Shown: positions 9,196-18,508, numbered from the stretch's first letter. The stretch: DNA of 20,000 nt from Prorocentrum cordatum (GCA_963575745.1 CAUYUJ010009853.1:1-20000); one strand, 5' to 3'. Numbers and translations are program-made. Notes: generated from the sequence alone by a model not told the origin.

Positions 9196-10190
9196 GACCA
9201 CTTTGTTTCGGCGTCGCGCCGCCCCCGCCCCCGCCCGCCCCCCGCGCCCCTCCGCCCCAGCAATTGCATTCCGGCATCGCAACGCCCCCGCCGCCCCGCC
9301 CCCGCGACCCCCGCCCGCCCCGCCCTACGGGCGTCCCCCCCCCCCCCGCCCCGACCATTCCATTTCGGCGGAACGCCGCGCCGCCCCCGCGCCTCGACAC
9401 CCCCCCCCCGCAAGCCCCCTCCTCCGCCCGCCTGCCCGACGCCCTCTGCGCCCCGCCCCTCTCCGCCCCACCTACCATTGACTTTCGGCGCCGCCCCGCC
9501 TTCCCCCCCCCCCCCCCGCGCCCCCTCGGCTGCCCCCCCCTACCCCCCCCCCCGTCCCGCGCGTCGCGCGCCGCCCCCACTCCGCCCCGACCGCATTCTT
9601 TCGGCTCGCACCGCTCCGCCCCGCCCCCCCGCCCTCGCCCCCCCGGCCCCTCTGCCCGCCCGCCCGCAGAACAACCCCCGCCACCACCAGCGCCCCCCCC
9701 CCGCCGTCGCACCGCCCACGCCGTCCCCACCTCAGCGAGCCTCCCCCCCCCCGCCCTGCCCAGCGCCCTCAGCCTGCGCCCTGCTCCCCTCTGGCCCCCG
9801 GCAGCCCAGCGCCCTCTCCACCCCCGCCGCCCGATCATGCACTTTATGTCGGCGTCGCACCGACCCCCCCCGACCCGCCCCCTCCGCCCCCGCCGCCCCC
9901 CCCGGCCCGTCCGCGCCCGCCGCCGCCGCCAGCGCGACCCCCGTCGGCCCCGACATTCTACTTCGGCGTCGCGCCGCCACCACCAACGCCCAGCAACCCG
10001 GCGCCCTCGCCGCCCCGACCTCCCCCGCCCCCGTCCGCCCCGAACGTGCCATCCCACTTCGGCGTCGCGCCCCCCCCGAAGCGCGACCCCTTCCACCCTG
10101 GCCACTTCGTTTCGGCGTCGCACAACGTTCGCCTAGTGCCCCCCCCGCTCCGCCCCCCTCCGCCCCGGCCATTTGACGTCGGCGTCGCGC
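9196..10190. repeat. C-rich minisatellite with ten conserved cores
   Basis: A core like GACCATT..TTTCGGCGTCGC recurs at about 9196, 9259, 9353, 9473, 9589, 9834, 9952, 10042, 10098 and 10167. It is embedded in poor-complexity CCCCGCC sequence of variable length, 60 to 120 bases between most cores and about 245 once. On the minus strand the core reads RDAEVKW, CDAETKW or RDADVKW followed by Gly/Arg. Long minus frames run through it, but all frames lack stops because the minus strand is G-rich, so they are not good evidence for a gene. Confidence 0.9.
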
Positions 10191-10204
10191 CGCGCGCGCC
10201 GCCC

Positions 10205-10405
10205 CGGGGGCCTCGCCAATGCCTTTTTAAGGCCCCCTGGACCTCCTGGGACCCCCCGCGGGTTTCTCGGGCGCCAGTTGGAGGCCTCTGGGAGGGGGCC
10301 ACGTTGATAGCCTTTGAAGCCATCTCGCGGGGGGCGGCCTTCAGGGAATCCTCGAGTTCGCCCTCTGACGCCCTTCTTGCGACCCTCTGTGGGCACTCCA
10401 TCCCC
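10205..10405 (-). other. Possible coding fragment of unknown identity
   Basis: Between two low-complexity stretches the minus strand keeps one open frame with balanced composition: MECPQRVARRASEGELEDSL, then APREMASKAINVAPSQRP and SQEVQGALKRHWRGP. It has no start of its own and continues into repeat on both sides, and no splice sites were established. It could be an exon fragment or chance. I do not recognise the sequence. Confidence 0.2.
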
Positions 10406-10414
10406 GATGTCTCG

Positions 10415-10460
10415 CCTCCCCCCTCCCCCCCCCCTCCTCCTCCTCCACCCCCCCTTCCTT
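10415..10460. repeat. Polypyrimidine tract
   Basis: C runs and TCC triplets forming a continuous pyrimidine stretch next to the possible coding fragment. Confidence 0.9.
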
Positions 10461-10689
10461 CGGCGCAAGAGCTGCGGCGCGCGCGCCGCTTGTTCGCCGC
10501 GCGAACGAGCCCTCCCAACATTGCCCAGCACGTCGAACAATGGCGGGGCAACAACCGGCGGGCTGCGTCGCAGGCGCCGACGCTGAACGTCGACGCGCGC
10601 GCAGATTGCAGGCGGCGCAGGGTGCAATCCCCTCGCGCGCGCGACGAGATGGGCGGGGGGGCTGCGGGCAGATCTCTCGGCGAAAAGTA

Positions 10690-11230
10690 CATCGGTCTAA
10701 ACCGCAATCATCCTGCGAACGCGCTCAGAACCCCCATCGCGGCGCAGGGCGCCCTGGGGGCGCCGCCCGCCGATAGACAGCGGCACCCGAGATTGCCGAT
10801 GTAGCTGCGCCGCCGCGCGGAGAAATCCCCCTACAAACGCGACTGGATGATGGGGGAGATTTCGAGCAGCGCCCTCGGCGAATTATTTCTCGACCTGCGC
10901 TGCGCCCCTCATGCGGGCGCGCTCGCAATTCCCTCCGTCGCGGAGGGTGGCCCAGACAGCGCCGTTCGTCGAGGCAGAGAAAAGCCGCCAACATCTTCGG
11001 GCACGGCGAACGTGGGCGGGGGGGGGGTCGGCAGGCCGCGTCGCGGGCCCCGCGGCTGAAGGCGCGCGCGTAGATTGCGCGTGCACCAGCGCATGGCGCA
11101 ATTCCCGGACAAACGCATCAAGTGGCAGAGGCAGGTTGTGAGCAGCGCCCTCGGCCGCGAATGTGCCCATCTATCTTCCAATCACCTCGCGAAAATGCTC
11201 AGAATGCCCCCCCGTCGCAGGATGGCCCGA
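10690..11230. repeat. Diverged repeat, about three partial units
   Basis: Similar blocks recur at about 10718 (GCGCTCAGAACCCCC...), 10918 (GCGCTCGCAATTCCCTCC...) and 11195 (ATGCTCAGAATGCCCCCC...), each followed by a CGTCGCGG- or CGTCGCAGG-like block and GGCCC or GCGCCC. GAGCAGCGCCCTCGGC occurs at about 10863 and 11140, offset by 277 bases like the second and third blocks. The array is weak and may be related to the 230-bp array at 2920-3975. Confidence 0.45.
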
Positions 11231-11239
11231 TGGGGCGCA

Positions 11240-11800
11240 TTAGTCGCGGGGGGGAGGGGTGCGGGGGGGGGCGGCCCCGGCGTCTTCCAGCGTGGCGCAG
11301 CGACAGTGGGGAACTGGCCCGCGAAGCTATGAATCCGAAATTAACGGGCCAGGTGATCTCGAACGGAAGAGCGGGGGTGGAAGAGATGGCCTGGGCACGT
11401 CTTTCCCGGCGCCCTCCGCCTGCGCCCAGAGCTGCAAGCCCCCGTGCTAAGAGGTCTCTCTGGCCCGAGCTGCACGGGTGCCTCGTGCCCTGGAGCTTAA
11501 GGTGCCACTTTAGCCTGAAGGCTGCTGCGTGCTGATCATGCCCCCAGTCCTCGCAGACCAACGCTCAGGCGGCGGTTTCTGCTAGCGCTCGACCACGCTG
11601 CGCGTCGAGCCAGCGCGCTTGCCAAAGTCGCGTGCCGCGGGCAGGCCGTCGCCGTGGAATGAGTGGCCCCCATGAACCTCCGGTCGTTCCCAACGTTGCC
11701 CCCGCGCGCGTGGCCGCGAGCCAGCGCCGGGGGAGACGCGCCCGCGCGCCGACGGGCTCAGCGCCGCCCTCGTCAAACCGGCGGCGCGCCTCTATTTGGG
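11240..11800. other. Spacer, no supported gene
   Basis: Moderately GC-rich sequence. A minus frame 11561-11199 and another at 11776-11582 (QRWERPEVHGGHSFHGDG) have fairly balanced composition but no recognisable domain and no corroborating repeat copy. I see nothing else that can be supported. Confidence 0.4.
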
Positions 11801-12023
11801 CGCCCGAATTATCCTGGGCAACTCGGGCCCGGGGTAACTCGGGCTTGGATTCCTGAACAAGGAACCCGAGTTAGCCCTGACCCGAGTTACCCCTGATTCG
11901 GGGCTCTGGACGCCCAAGTTGCCCGGGGTAACTCGGGCCCGGGATAACTCGGGTTCGGATTCCCGAAAAACGAGCCCGAGTTGTCCCTGACCCGAGTTAC
12001 CCCTGATGATTCGGGGCTCTGAT
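11801..12023. repeat. Tandem pair of fold-back units, about 110 bp each
   Basis: Two head-to-tail units, 11801-11910 and 11911-12023, aligned over their whole length with one added GAT in the second. Each contains two AACTCGGG-type blocks followed by two CCCGAGTT-type blocks, so each single strand can fold into a long imperfect hairpin of nearly 40 bases per arm. The loop sits at about 11855-11858 and 11962-11968. The unit ends with GATTCGGGGCTCTG and abuts repeat C copy 2. No protein is encoded. The form resembles a fold-back or MITE-like element, but target-site duplications were not identified. Confidence 0.85.
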
Positions 12024-12036
12024 CTTTGGGCCATCG

Positions 12037-12425
12037 AAATGGGCGCGGAAAGAATGGGCATAAAGACCGACGGCAGTTCCTGCGTGTTCATCTTGGACCA
12101 GACTCGCTGTCCGCGCCGCCGCGGACGTCGCTCAATGAAGACAAAGAACTGCCTGCCCAACAGCGGCCGCTGTCGGTTTTGGACAGCATATGCAGTTGGG
12201 CATTGTACCCGTTTCTCCGTGCCCATTTCGGGCGTCCATGCGCAAGCTTAAAGGTCGCCCGGAACTGGTCCGCTCCCGCGCGATCAGCTCCGCGCTTCTG
12301 CGCCTGGCCATCAGCCCCGGCTCGGCCTCTTCACCCTGCCGGACAATGCGCGAAGTCGTCGCCGTCGTTGCCCCCGGAACTTCGCCGCGCATCGCTGCTC
12401 GAATATGAGGGGCAGATCCTGCGCA
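12037..12425 (-). repeat. Dispersed repeat C, copy 2 (inverted)
   Basis: Reverse complement aligns with 2285-2605 with several indels. The copy is longer, mainly through an insertion near 12245-12290. The minus frame 12392-12132 carries CICCPKPTAAAVGQAVLC, matching copy 1. The plus frame carries PAQQRPLSVLDS, matching PAQLRPPSNWDN on the minus strand of copy 1. It abuts the tandem fold-back pair. Confidence 0.65.
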
Positions 12426-13052
12426 GTCATATCGTGATTTTCGGGCATAAATTTCGCAGCCTGCGACTCAAAACTCGCAAAGATTCGCTCGCTGCCCCTG
12501 GCCCTGCAGAACAAGCGCACCTGGTCCGAAAATATGAGGGCGCGCCCGCGGCGGTTCTCGCAGAGCCGCGCGGGGTTGCCAATCCCGCGCTCGCTCGAGG
12601 TTCCCATCGTCGCCGAAACTCATTGCGCGGATCCTCGCGCCAGAGGCCCTCCGCGCGGCCCAGGAGCGCCTCGTTTTCTCCGGGCTGTCATCGCCGCGTG
12701 GCGCCGAGGCTTCAAATGCCTCGCCCCCAACCCCTTGACCGCATCTGCGCTGCGCACGCAGTTCTTCGCGCCCTGCGGGTTCCCAGAAGATGCGGCCTTC
12801 GACGCTTCCCCGCGGGCCGCGATCTGCTTCTTCTCCCAGGCGAGCAATGGTTCCCCCGCCCGCGCATTGGCGTCGGAAGCTCGAGGGAGGGCTTGCGCCC
12901 CGGCTTCGAACTACCAGAACAAGTCAGACTCATCCACGCAAAGCCCGCGCAAGCACTCGGTCTCACACGGCGCCTTCGCGCCCGCGAACACTTCGAGGAA
13001 CGCATTATTTCGGCCGCCGGCCCTGGAAGGTGTCCGCGGCGAATTCCGGCGT
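12426..13052. other. GC-rich region with weak coding-like frames
   Basis: Both strands are open: plus 12026-13123, plus 12534-13628 and minus 12607-12311. The minus frame is the more protein-like (ALIFSDQVRLFCRARG, then IFASFESQAAKFMPENHD). Part of it is a repeat: the block ending in GAATATGAGGG near 12410 recurs as AAATATGAGGG near 12540, 130 bases apart, with similar sequence before it. No family is recognised, so no gene is called. Confidence 0.35.
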
Positions 13053-13104
13053 GCTCTGAAAACGTTCCGGAACGCTCTGAAAGCGTTCCGGAACACTCCG
13101 GAAC
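13053..13104. repeat. 21-bp tandem repeat with GTTCCGGAAC palindrome
   Basis: GCTCTGAAAACGTTCCGGAAC is followed by a copy with one difference and then a partial ACTCCGGAAC. Each full unit contains the 10-base palindrome GTTCCGGAAC. Since 21 is seven codons, each frame gives a heptad, for example SENVPER and SESVPEH. Confidence 0.9.
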
Positions 13105-13232
13105 AAGAGTCTTCTCGCCCTAACCCCGCCCAGTCCTCGCCGCGCCCGCGCGGCGCGTCTGGGGCCTCGGCTCTCGGCGGCGGGAGCGGCCTGGGAATGC
13201 GCCTCGCAATCTCAGGCGCGGGGCGGCCGACG

Positions 13233-13255
13233 AGGTCGAGCTGGCGGCTCGACCT
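13233..13255. other. Perfect 9-bp hairpin
   Basis: AGGTCGAGC, a 5-base loop TGGCG, then GCTCGACCT. There is no adjacent T run. Confidence 0.6.
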
Positions 13256-13259
13256 TGGG

Positions 13260-13400
13260 CGTCCGGACCCAGGGGCGCCGCCGCCGTCGTCGTCGCCGCG
13301 GGGGGCCCCTCAGCGCCGTCGTCGTCGACGACGACGACGACGACGTCGACGGCGCTGCGGGGCCCCTTGGGGCGACGACGACGACGACGACGGCCGCGAC
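13260..13400. repeat. GTC/GAC triplet repeat with strong hairpin
   Basis: CGTCGT triplets switch to GACGAC triplets inside a large inverted repeat. Arms 13302-13326 or 13327 and 13341-13366 pair with only two mismatches over 26 positions, around a 13-base loop, and both arms include GGGGCCCC and CAGCGCCGTC or their complements. Frames give poly-Asp, Arg or Thr, with no gene value. Confidence 0.85.
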
Positions 13401-13704
13401 CTCCACGACCTCCACGGCGGCCGCGCCCACAGCGCCGCCCTCGGCCTCAGCGCCCAGCCCCGCGCTGGCGGGGACTCGAGAGAGCCTCGGAACCTCAGGT
13501 TTGAGACGCACTGGCTATACGAAGGAAGGAGGAGCAGATGGGGGCCCGCGAGGGCCCGCGACGGAATGCGCCAAGATCTGGCCCTCACGGGTGCCCCCCC
13601 GTCATTCATCTCCTCGTCATGCCTCTAGTAGTACTAACAAGAAGTGGAAGCACTAGCAGAAGTATTGCGCTACTTCAAATGGTCCATGATCTCCCCGGAG
13701 AAGT
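13401..13704. other. Spacer
   Basis: GC-rich up to about 13600, with frames continuing from the GAC repeat, then falling GC content at the approach to the TAG block (first TAG triplets from about 13625). No supported gene. Confidence 0.4.
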
Positions 13705-13730
13705 TGTCGTAGCAGTAGTAGTACTAGTAC

Positions 13731-13808
<78 letters not shown>

Positions 13809-15438
13809 AAGAAGTAGAAGTAGAAGTAGTAGTATTAGTATATAGTATTCGTATTTCGTAGTACGTAAAGAAGGTCGTAGTCGTAGTCGTAGTCGTAAGA
13901 TTAGTAGTAGTATAGTAGTAGTATAGTAGTAGTAATAGTAGTAGTAGTCATAGTAGTAGTAGTAGTAGTAGTACTACTAGTATTAGTGGAGAAATGTTAA
14001 GTAGTAGTTTTAGCCATCGTAGGGGTGTAGTCCTCTCGAAGTAGCAGTAAGATCCGTGTAGTCGTATAATCAGCATTATGTAGTATAGTACAGTAGTAGT
14101 AGTAGTAGCAGTAGTAGTAGTAGTAGTAGTCGTCGAAGTAGTAGTCGTTGTAGAAGAAGAAGGAGTAATGATCGTAGTGGTAGCAGTAGTTGTAGTAGCG
14201 CTTGTTCTGGCAGTGGTATCAGTGAAGCAGGAGTAGTACATGGCAGTAGCATGTGGTAGTAATACGTACTAAGTCGTAAGTAGTAACGATAGTAGTAATA
14301 GTCGCAGTAGTAGCAATAGCAGTAGGGGTAGCAATAAGCGTCGTAGTAATACTCGTCGCGGAAAAATAACAGTTGTGGTCGGACTAAACGTAATAGAAAT
14401 AGAAATCACATTCGCATCAATATCCGTAGTAGTATAAGTAGCGCAGATACTGATAGCTGTGGTCGTTGAAATAGGAATAGAAGTAGACGCGGTACAAATA
14501 ATAGTCGTCATACGAAGTAGTCGTAGTAGCCGTTGCAGTCGTAGTAGTCGCAGTAGTAGTAGTAATACTAGTAGCGCCCGTGCTAGTAGTAGGCGTTGAA
14601 GTAGCAAAAACAATCGTAACGATACGAGTGGTAATGGAAGTGATTATAACGCTCGTACTAATACTAAGCGAAGTAATAAGAATAAAGCGAGTAGTCATAG
14701 TAGTAGTGGTACTAGTAGTAGTAGCAGTAATTCTAGTAGAAATGGTAGTATTAGAAGTAGTAGTAGTTGTCGTGGTCGCACTGGTCGTAGTAGTAGATGT
14801 AGTAATGGTAGTATCCGTAGTCGTAGAAGCAGTCGTAACAATGATAAAACGCGTCGCGCTACTAGTAATAGTCGTCCGTGTAGAGATAGGAGCAATAAAA
14901 GTCGCAGTAGTACCCGGAATCCAAACACACATCGTGATGGTGGTAGTCGTAGGTGGTCGTAGTAGTTTGTTGTTGGGAAGCCACCGGTCTTGGACTAGTA
15001 GTAGTAATAATGATGCGTCGTATGAGTGGTCGTAGTCGTAAGAGTGGTTGTGGTCATCGTAGTTGCAATGGCCGTCGTGATAGAAATAGAGATAGTACAG
15101 CAGTAGGCGTAGTAGTAGTAATAGTACGAATAGCTGTTGTTGATATTGGTGTCATGATGGCGTGACTCGTTGTATTGGTAACGTTGCTCGCTCCAGCACT
15201 ATCAGGAGCAGCAACAGCAGTGATAGGAGTAGTTGCGGTGGTAGCAATAGTAAACCGAATCGATAAGTAACAATGATCGTAATAATCGTAATGTTGGAAG
15301 TAGTGGTGGTGGTAGTAGTAGTGGTCGTAGAAGTAAAAGTAGAAGTAGGAGTAAAAGTAGCAGTATAAATAAAAATAGAAATAGTAGTAGTAGTCGTAGT
15401 CGTAGTAGTAGTAGTAGTAGTCGTCGTAGTAGTAGTAA

Positions 15439-15469
<31 letters not shown>

Positions 15470-15872
15470 CGTAGTAGTAGTAGTAAAAGTAGTAGTACTA
15501 CTATTACTACTACTACTACTACTACCGGTGGTAGTGGTAGTAGGTGGTAGGTAATGAAAATAGTAGTAGTAGAAATAGTAGAACCAGTAGTAGAAGTAGT
15601 CGTAGTAGAAGTATTAGTAGTGGTAGTAGTAGTAGTATGGGTGATGATAGTAGTACTTTTGTAAGTTAATTTATTAAAGGTCGTAGTATTAGTAGTAATA
15701 GTAGTAAGTAGTATTATAGTAGTGGACGTAGTAGTCGTAGTATTATTAAACTAATAATACTCGTAAAGTAGTCGTAGTAGTAGTATGGCAAGTAGTCAGT
15801 CGTAGTAGTCGTAGTAGTAGTAAGTAGTAGTAATAATACTAATAATTAATAGGATATTCAACATGGAAATAA

Positions 15873-15951
<79 letters not shown>

Positions 15952-15952
15952 A

Positions 15953-15996
<44 letters not shown>

Positions 15997-16016
15997 ATAG
16001 TAGTAGCAGCAGCAGC

Positions 16017-16047
<31 letters not shown>

Positions 16048-16057
16048 AAAATAGGAG

Positions 16058-16113
<56 letters not shown>

Positions 16114-16135
16114 ATAGTAGCAGTAGTAGTCGTAA
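13705..16135. repeat. Long TAG/GTA microsatellite block
   Basis: About 2.4 kb dominated by TAG triplets with TCG, AAG, GTT and other variants. It is purest at 13733-13806, 15370-15485 and 15870-16120, and strongly degraded between 14000 and 15300. Frames give poly-Val or poly-Ser on the plus strand and poly-Leu or poly-Thr on the minus strand. Short local strand switches create palindromes (for example near 13966-13980 and 15469-15524). Confidence 0.97.
15469..15524. repeat. Microsatellite strand-switch hairpin
   Basis: AGT triplets turn into ACT triplets at a centre between 15496 and 15497 with no loop. The arms are about 26 to 28 bases and have only a few mismatches. The sequence could extrude as a hairpin or cruciform. 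Confidence 0.8.
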
Positions 16136-16375
16136 GGGTCGTTGTAGACGCATACGTATTAGTCGTAGTTGCGATGTCAGCGGTCGAAACAAGGGGCACG
16201 CGTGCCAAGGAGCATACAATCGCGGATGCGAGACAGACGGCATATGGCAATGGCGCCAAGGTCCGGTAGGGGGGGCGGGGGGACAAGCGAGTGCCCCGAC
16301 AGGCCGGCGACGGACCGTAACGAAGGAGCGGTCCCGATGTTTACTGCATCCTGAGGCTGCTCGGGGGCCCCGTGG
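16136..16375. other. Short non-repetitive island
   Basis: About 240 bases of mixed sequence between the TAG block and the GTC repeat. No convincing frame or RNA is seen. Confidence 0.5.
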
Positions 16376-16437
16376 TCGTCGGTCGTCGGTGGTGGTGGTG
16401 GTCGTCGTCGGCGTCGGTCGTCGTTGTCGTCGTCAAA

Positions 16438-16472
<35 letters not shown>

Positions 16473-16632
16473 GGTCGTCGTGATCGTCGTCGTCGTCGTT
16501 ATCGTCGTCGTCGTCGTCGTCGTCGTGGTCGTCGTGGTCGTCGTGGTCGTCGTGGTCGTCGCGGTCGTGGTCGTGGTTGTGGTCGTCGTCGTCGTGGTCG
16601 TCGGGGTCGTCGGGGTCGTCGTCGTCGTCGGG
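16376..16632. repeat. GTC/GTG triplet repeat
   Basis: GTCGTCGTC with a recurrent GTGGTCGTC variant. Frames are poly-Val/Arg on the plus strand and poly-Asp/Thr on the minus strand. Confidence 0.96.
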
Positions 16633-16798
16633 AAGAAGAGGAGGAGGGGGAGGGAGGGGGGAGGGAAGGGGGGGAAGAGGGGGATGGGGAGGAGGAGGAC
16701 GAAGAGGAGGATAACGAGGACGCGCGAAAACGAGGAGGAGGAGGAGGAGGATAATGATGAGGACCTCCTCCGTTCTCCTCCTCCACCTCCTGCATATC
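16633..16798. repeat. Polypurine tract followed by polypyrimidine tract
   Basis: A GGA/GAA-rich purine stretch to about 16768 is followed directly by a CCTCC-rich pyrimidine stretch to about 16796. The two are complementary in type and could pair across a short unique stretch. Confidence 0.9.
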
Positions 16799-17066
16799 TT
16801 GTTTCTTCTCTTCCTACGCGTTTTTGTTGTTGATTCTTTTTTGTTGTTTCTCCCCATGGCGTCAGTCGTCCCCGGAAAGGCCGGGGTCGATAAGAAGAAA
16901 CGCGGCGAGCCGAAAATGGCCCGAAGATGTCTCCAACACGGCGCAAGATGCACCCAAGACGGCCCAAGATAGCCTCAGGATGGCCCCGGACGGCCAAAGA
17001 CGACCTCAAAGAGCCTCCAAGACTGAAGGGGCCCCAGGACACACAAATAAATACACACAAATAAAA
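16799..17066. other. T-rich leader and degenerate AAGATGGCC repeats
   Basis: A T-rich stretch (16799-16856) precedes an ATG at 16857 in the context CCCCATGGCG. That frame reads MASVVPGKAGVDKKKRGEPK and stops at 16972. From about 16912 the sequence is a degenerate repeat of roughly 15 to 17 bases (CAAGACGGCCC, CAGGATGGCCC, AAGACGACCTC), so the small frame is not persuasive as a gene. Two copies of ACACAAATAAA lie near 17041-17065. Confidence 0.45.
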
Positions 17067-17149
17067 TGATTCCCCATATTTTCCCATATTTTCTGTGTTT
17101 TTGTCTTCCCCCCCACTTCCCATATTTTCCCATATTTTCTGGGGAATCA
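17067..17149. repeat. AT-rich block with 9-bp terminal inverted repeats
   Basis: Bounded by TGATTCCCC (17067-17075) and GGGGAATCA (17141-17149), which are perfect inverted copies. Inside, the 23-base segment at 17073-17095 is exactly repeated at 17119-17141, and each contains CCCATATTTT twice. It is an AT-rich island inside GC-rich DNA. It may be a tiny MITE-like remnant or a structured repeat; no target-site duplication is evident. Confidence 0.75.
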
Positions 17150-17270
17150 ACGATTAATTGTGTCTGTGTGCTTTTTTCCCTCCAGAGGATGTGGTTCACT
17201 TTTGGATTGCTTGCTGCTGCGCCTCCCTCAGCAAGGCAACTCGCCTGGCGGCCGCTTTGAGATGGGCTGG
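17150..17270. other. Short spacer
   Basis: Mixed sequence leading into the G-rich minisatellite. No gene seen. Confidence 0.4.
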
Positions 17271-18508
17271 TCGGGATGCGCGAAGCGTGAAAAGCGGGGG
17301 GGCACGGGGGAGAAGGCGCGGAGGCCCGGGAAGAGCGGGGGGAACACGCGGGGTAGATGGGCGCAGGGGAGGAGCGGGGGGAGGGCGCACGGTCGGAATA
17401 ACGCGAGGGGGGCCCGGGGAAAGGGGGGGGGTGCACGAGGGAGCCTGCGGGGAAGCTCGGAGAGGGCGGGGGAAGCACGGGGGCCAGGGGAGGGGGGCGC
17501 AGGGAAGGAGCGGGGAGAGGGCGCGGGATCGGAACAAGGGGAGGGGAGCCCGGGGGAAGGCGGGTGGAGCACGAGGGAGAAGGCGCGGAAGCCCGGAGAG
17601 GGCGGGGGCGCGCAGGGAAGCACGCAGGCAAGGGGAGGGGGGCGCAGGGGAGGAGCGGGGGGAGGGGGCGCACAATCGGAATAAGGGGAGGGGAGCCCAG
17701 GGAGGGCGGGGGAAACACGCGGGAAAAGGCGCGGGGGCCCGGGAAGAATGGGGGGAGCACCGGGGCAACGGGAGAGGGGCGCAAGGGAGGGGCGGGGGGA
17801 GGGCGCACGGTAGGAATAAGGGGAGGGGGCCTCCGGGAAGATGGGGGGCACGGGGGCAAGAGGAGGGAGGCGCAGGGGAGGAGCGGGGGGAGGGCGCACG
17901 GTCGGAATAAGGGGAGGGGGGTCCGGGGAGGGCGGGGGGGGCGCAAGTGGAGGAGACGGGGAGGGCGAACGGTCGGAATAAGGGGAAGGGTGCTCGGGGA
18001 CGCGGGGGGAGCACGGAGGAAAAGGCGCGGGGGCCCGAGGGAGCACGGGGGCAAGAGGAGACAAGCGCAGGCGGGGAGCGGTGGAGGGGGGCGCACGGTC
18101 GGAATAAGGGGAGGGGGGCCCGGGGAAGGCGGGGTGAGCACGGGGGACAGGGCGGTGGAGCTCGGGGGGCGAGGGGGGATCACGGAGGCATCGGGAAAAA
18201 GGGCGCAAGGGAGGGGCGGGAGGAGGGCGCACGGTCGCAATAAGGGGAAGGGGCACCGGGGAAGACGGGGAGGTAGCACGGAAGGCAAGAGGAGGGGGGT
18301 GCAGGGGAGGGAGCGGGGGAGAGGGCGCACGGGTCGGAAGGGGGGGGGGGGGGTCAGGAGGCGGTTTGAAACACGGGGGGAAGGCGCGGGGGCCCGGAAG
18401 AACGGGGGCGCACGGTCGGAATAAGGGGAGGGGGGCCCGGGGAGGGCGGCGGGAGCACGGAGGAGCAGGCGCGGGAGTCCGGGGAGCGTGGGGGGAGCAC
18501 GGGTACAA

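Noticed and set aside
9065-10123. A 352-codon minus frame and long plus frames in the C-rich minisatellite
   Set aside because: All frames are open through the repeat, are Gly/Arg- or Pro/Ala-rich, and follow DNA repeat units rather than any protein pattern.
9196-10190. CRISPR-like look: a short conserved core separated by variable sequence
   Set aside because: Spacers are low-complexity C-rich filler of very uneven length, cores are degenerate, and no cas-like genes are present.
12026-13628. Two plus-strand frames of about 365 codons
   Set aside because: They overlap each other in different frames, start inside repeat C or spacer, and cross the 21-bp repeat and the GAC triplets. No domain is recognisable.
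13705-16269. Open frames of poly-Val, poly-Leu or poly-Thr, which look like membrane segments
   Set aside because: They are direct translations of the TAG microsatellite.
16754-16972. Small plus frame with a hydrophobic N-terminus, like a signal peptide
   Set aside because: The hydrophobic part comes from the pyrimidine tract, and the C-terminal part is degenerate short repeat.
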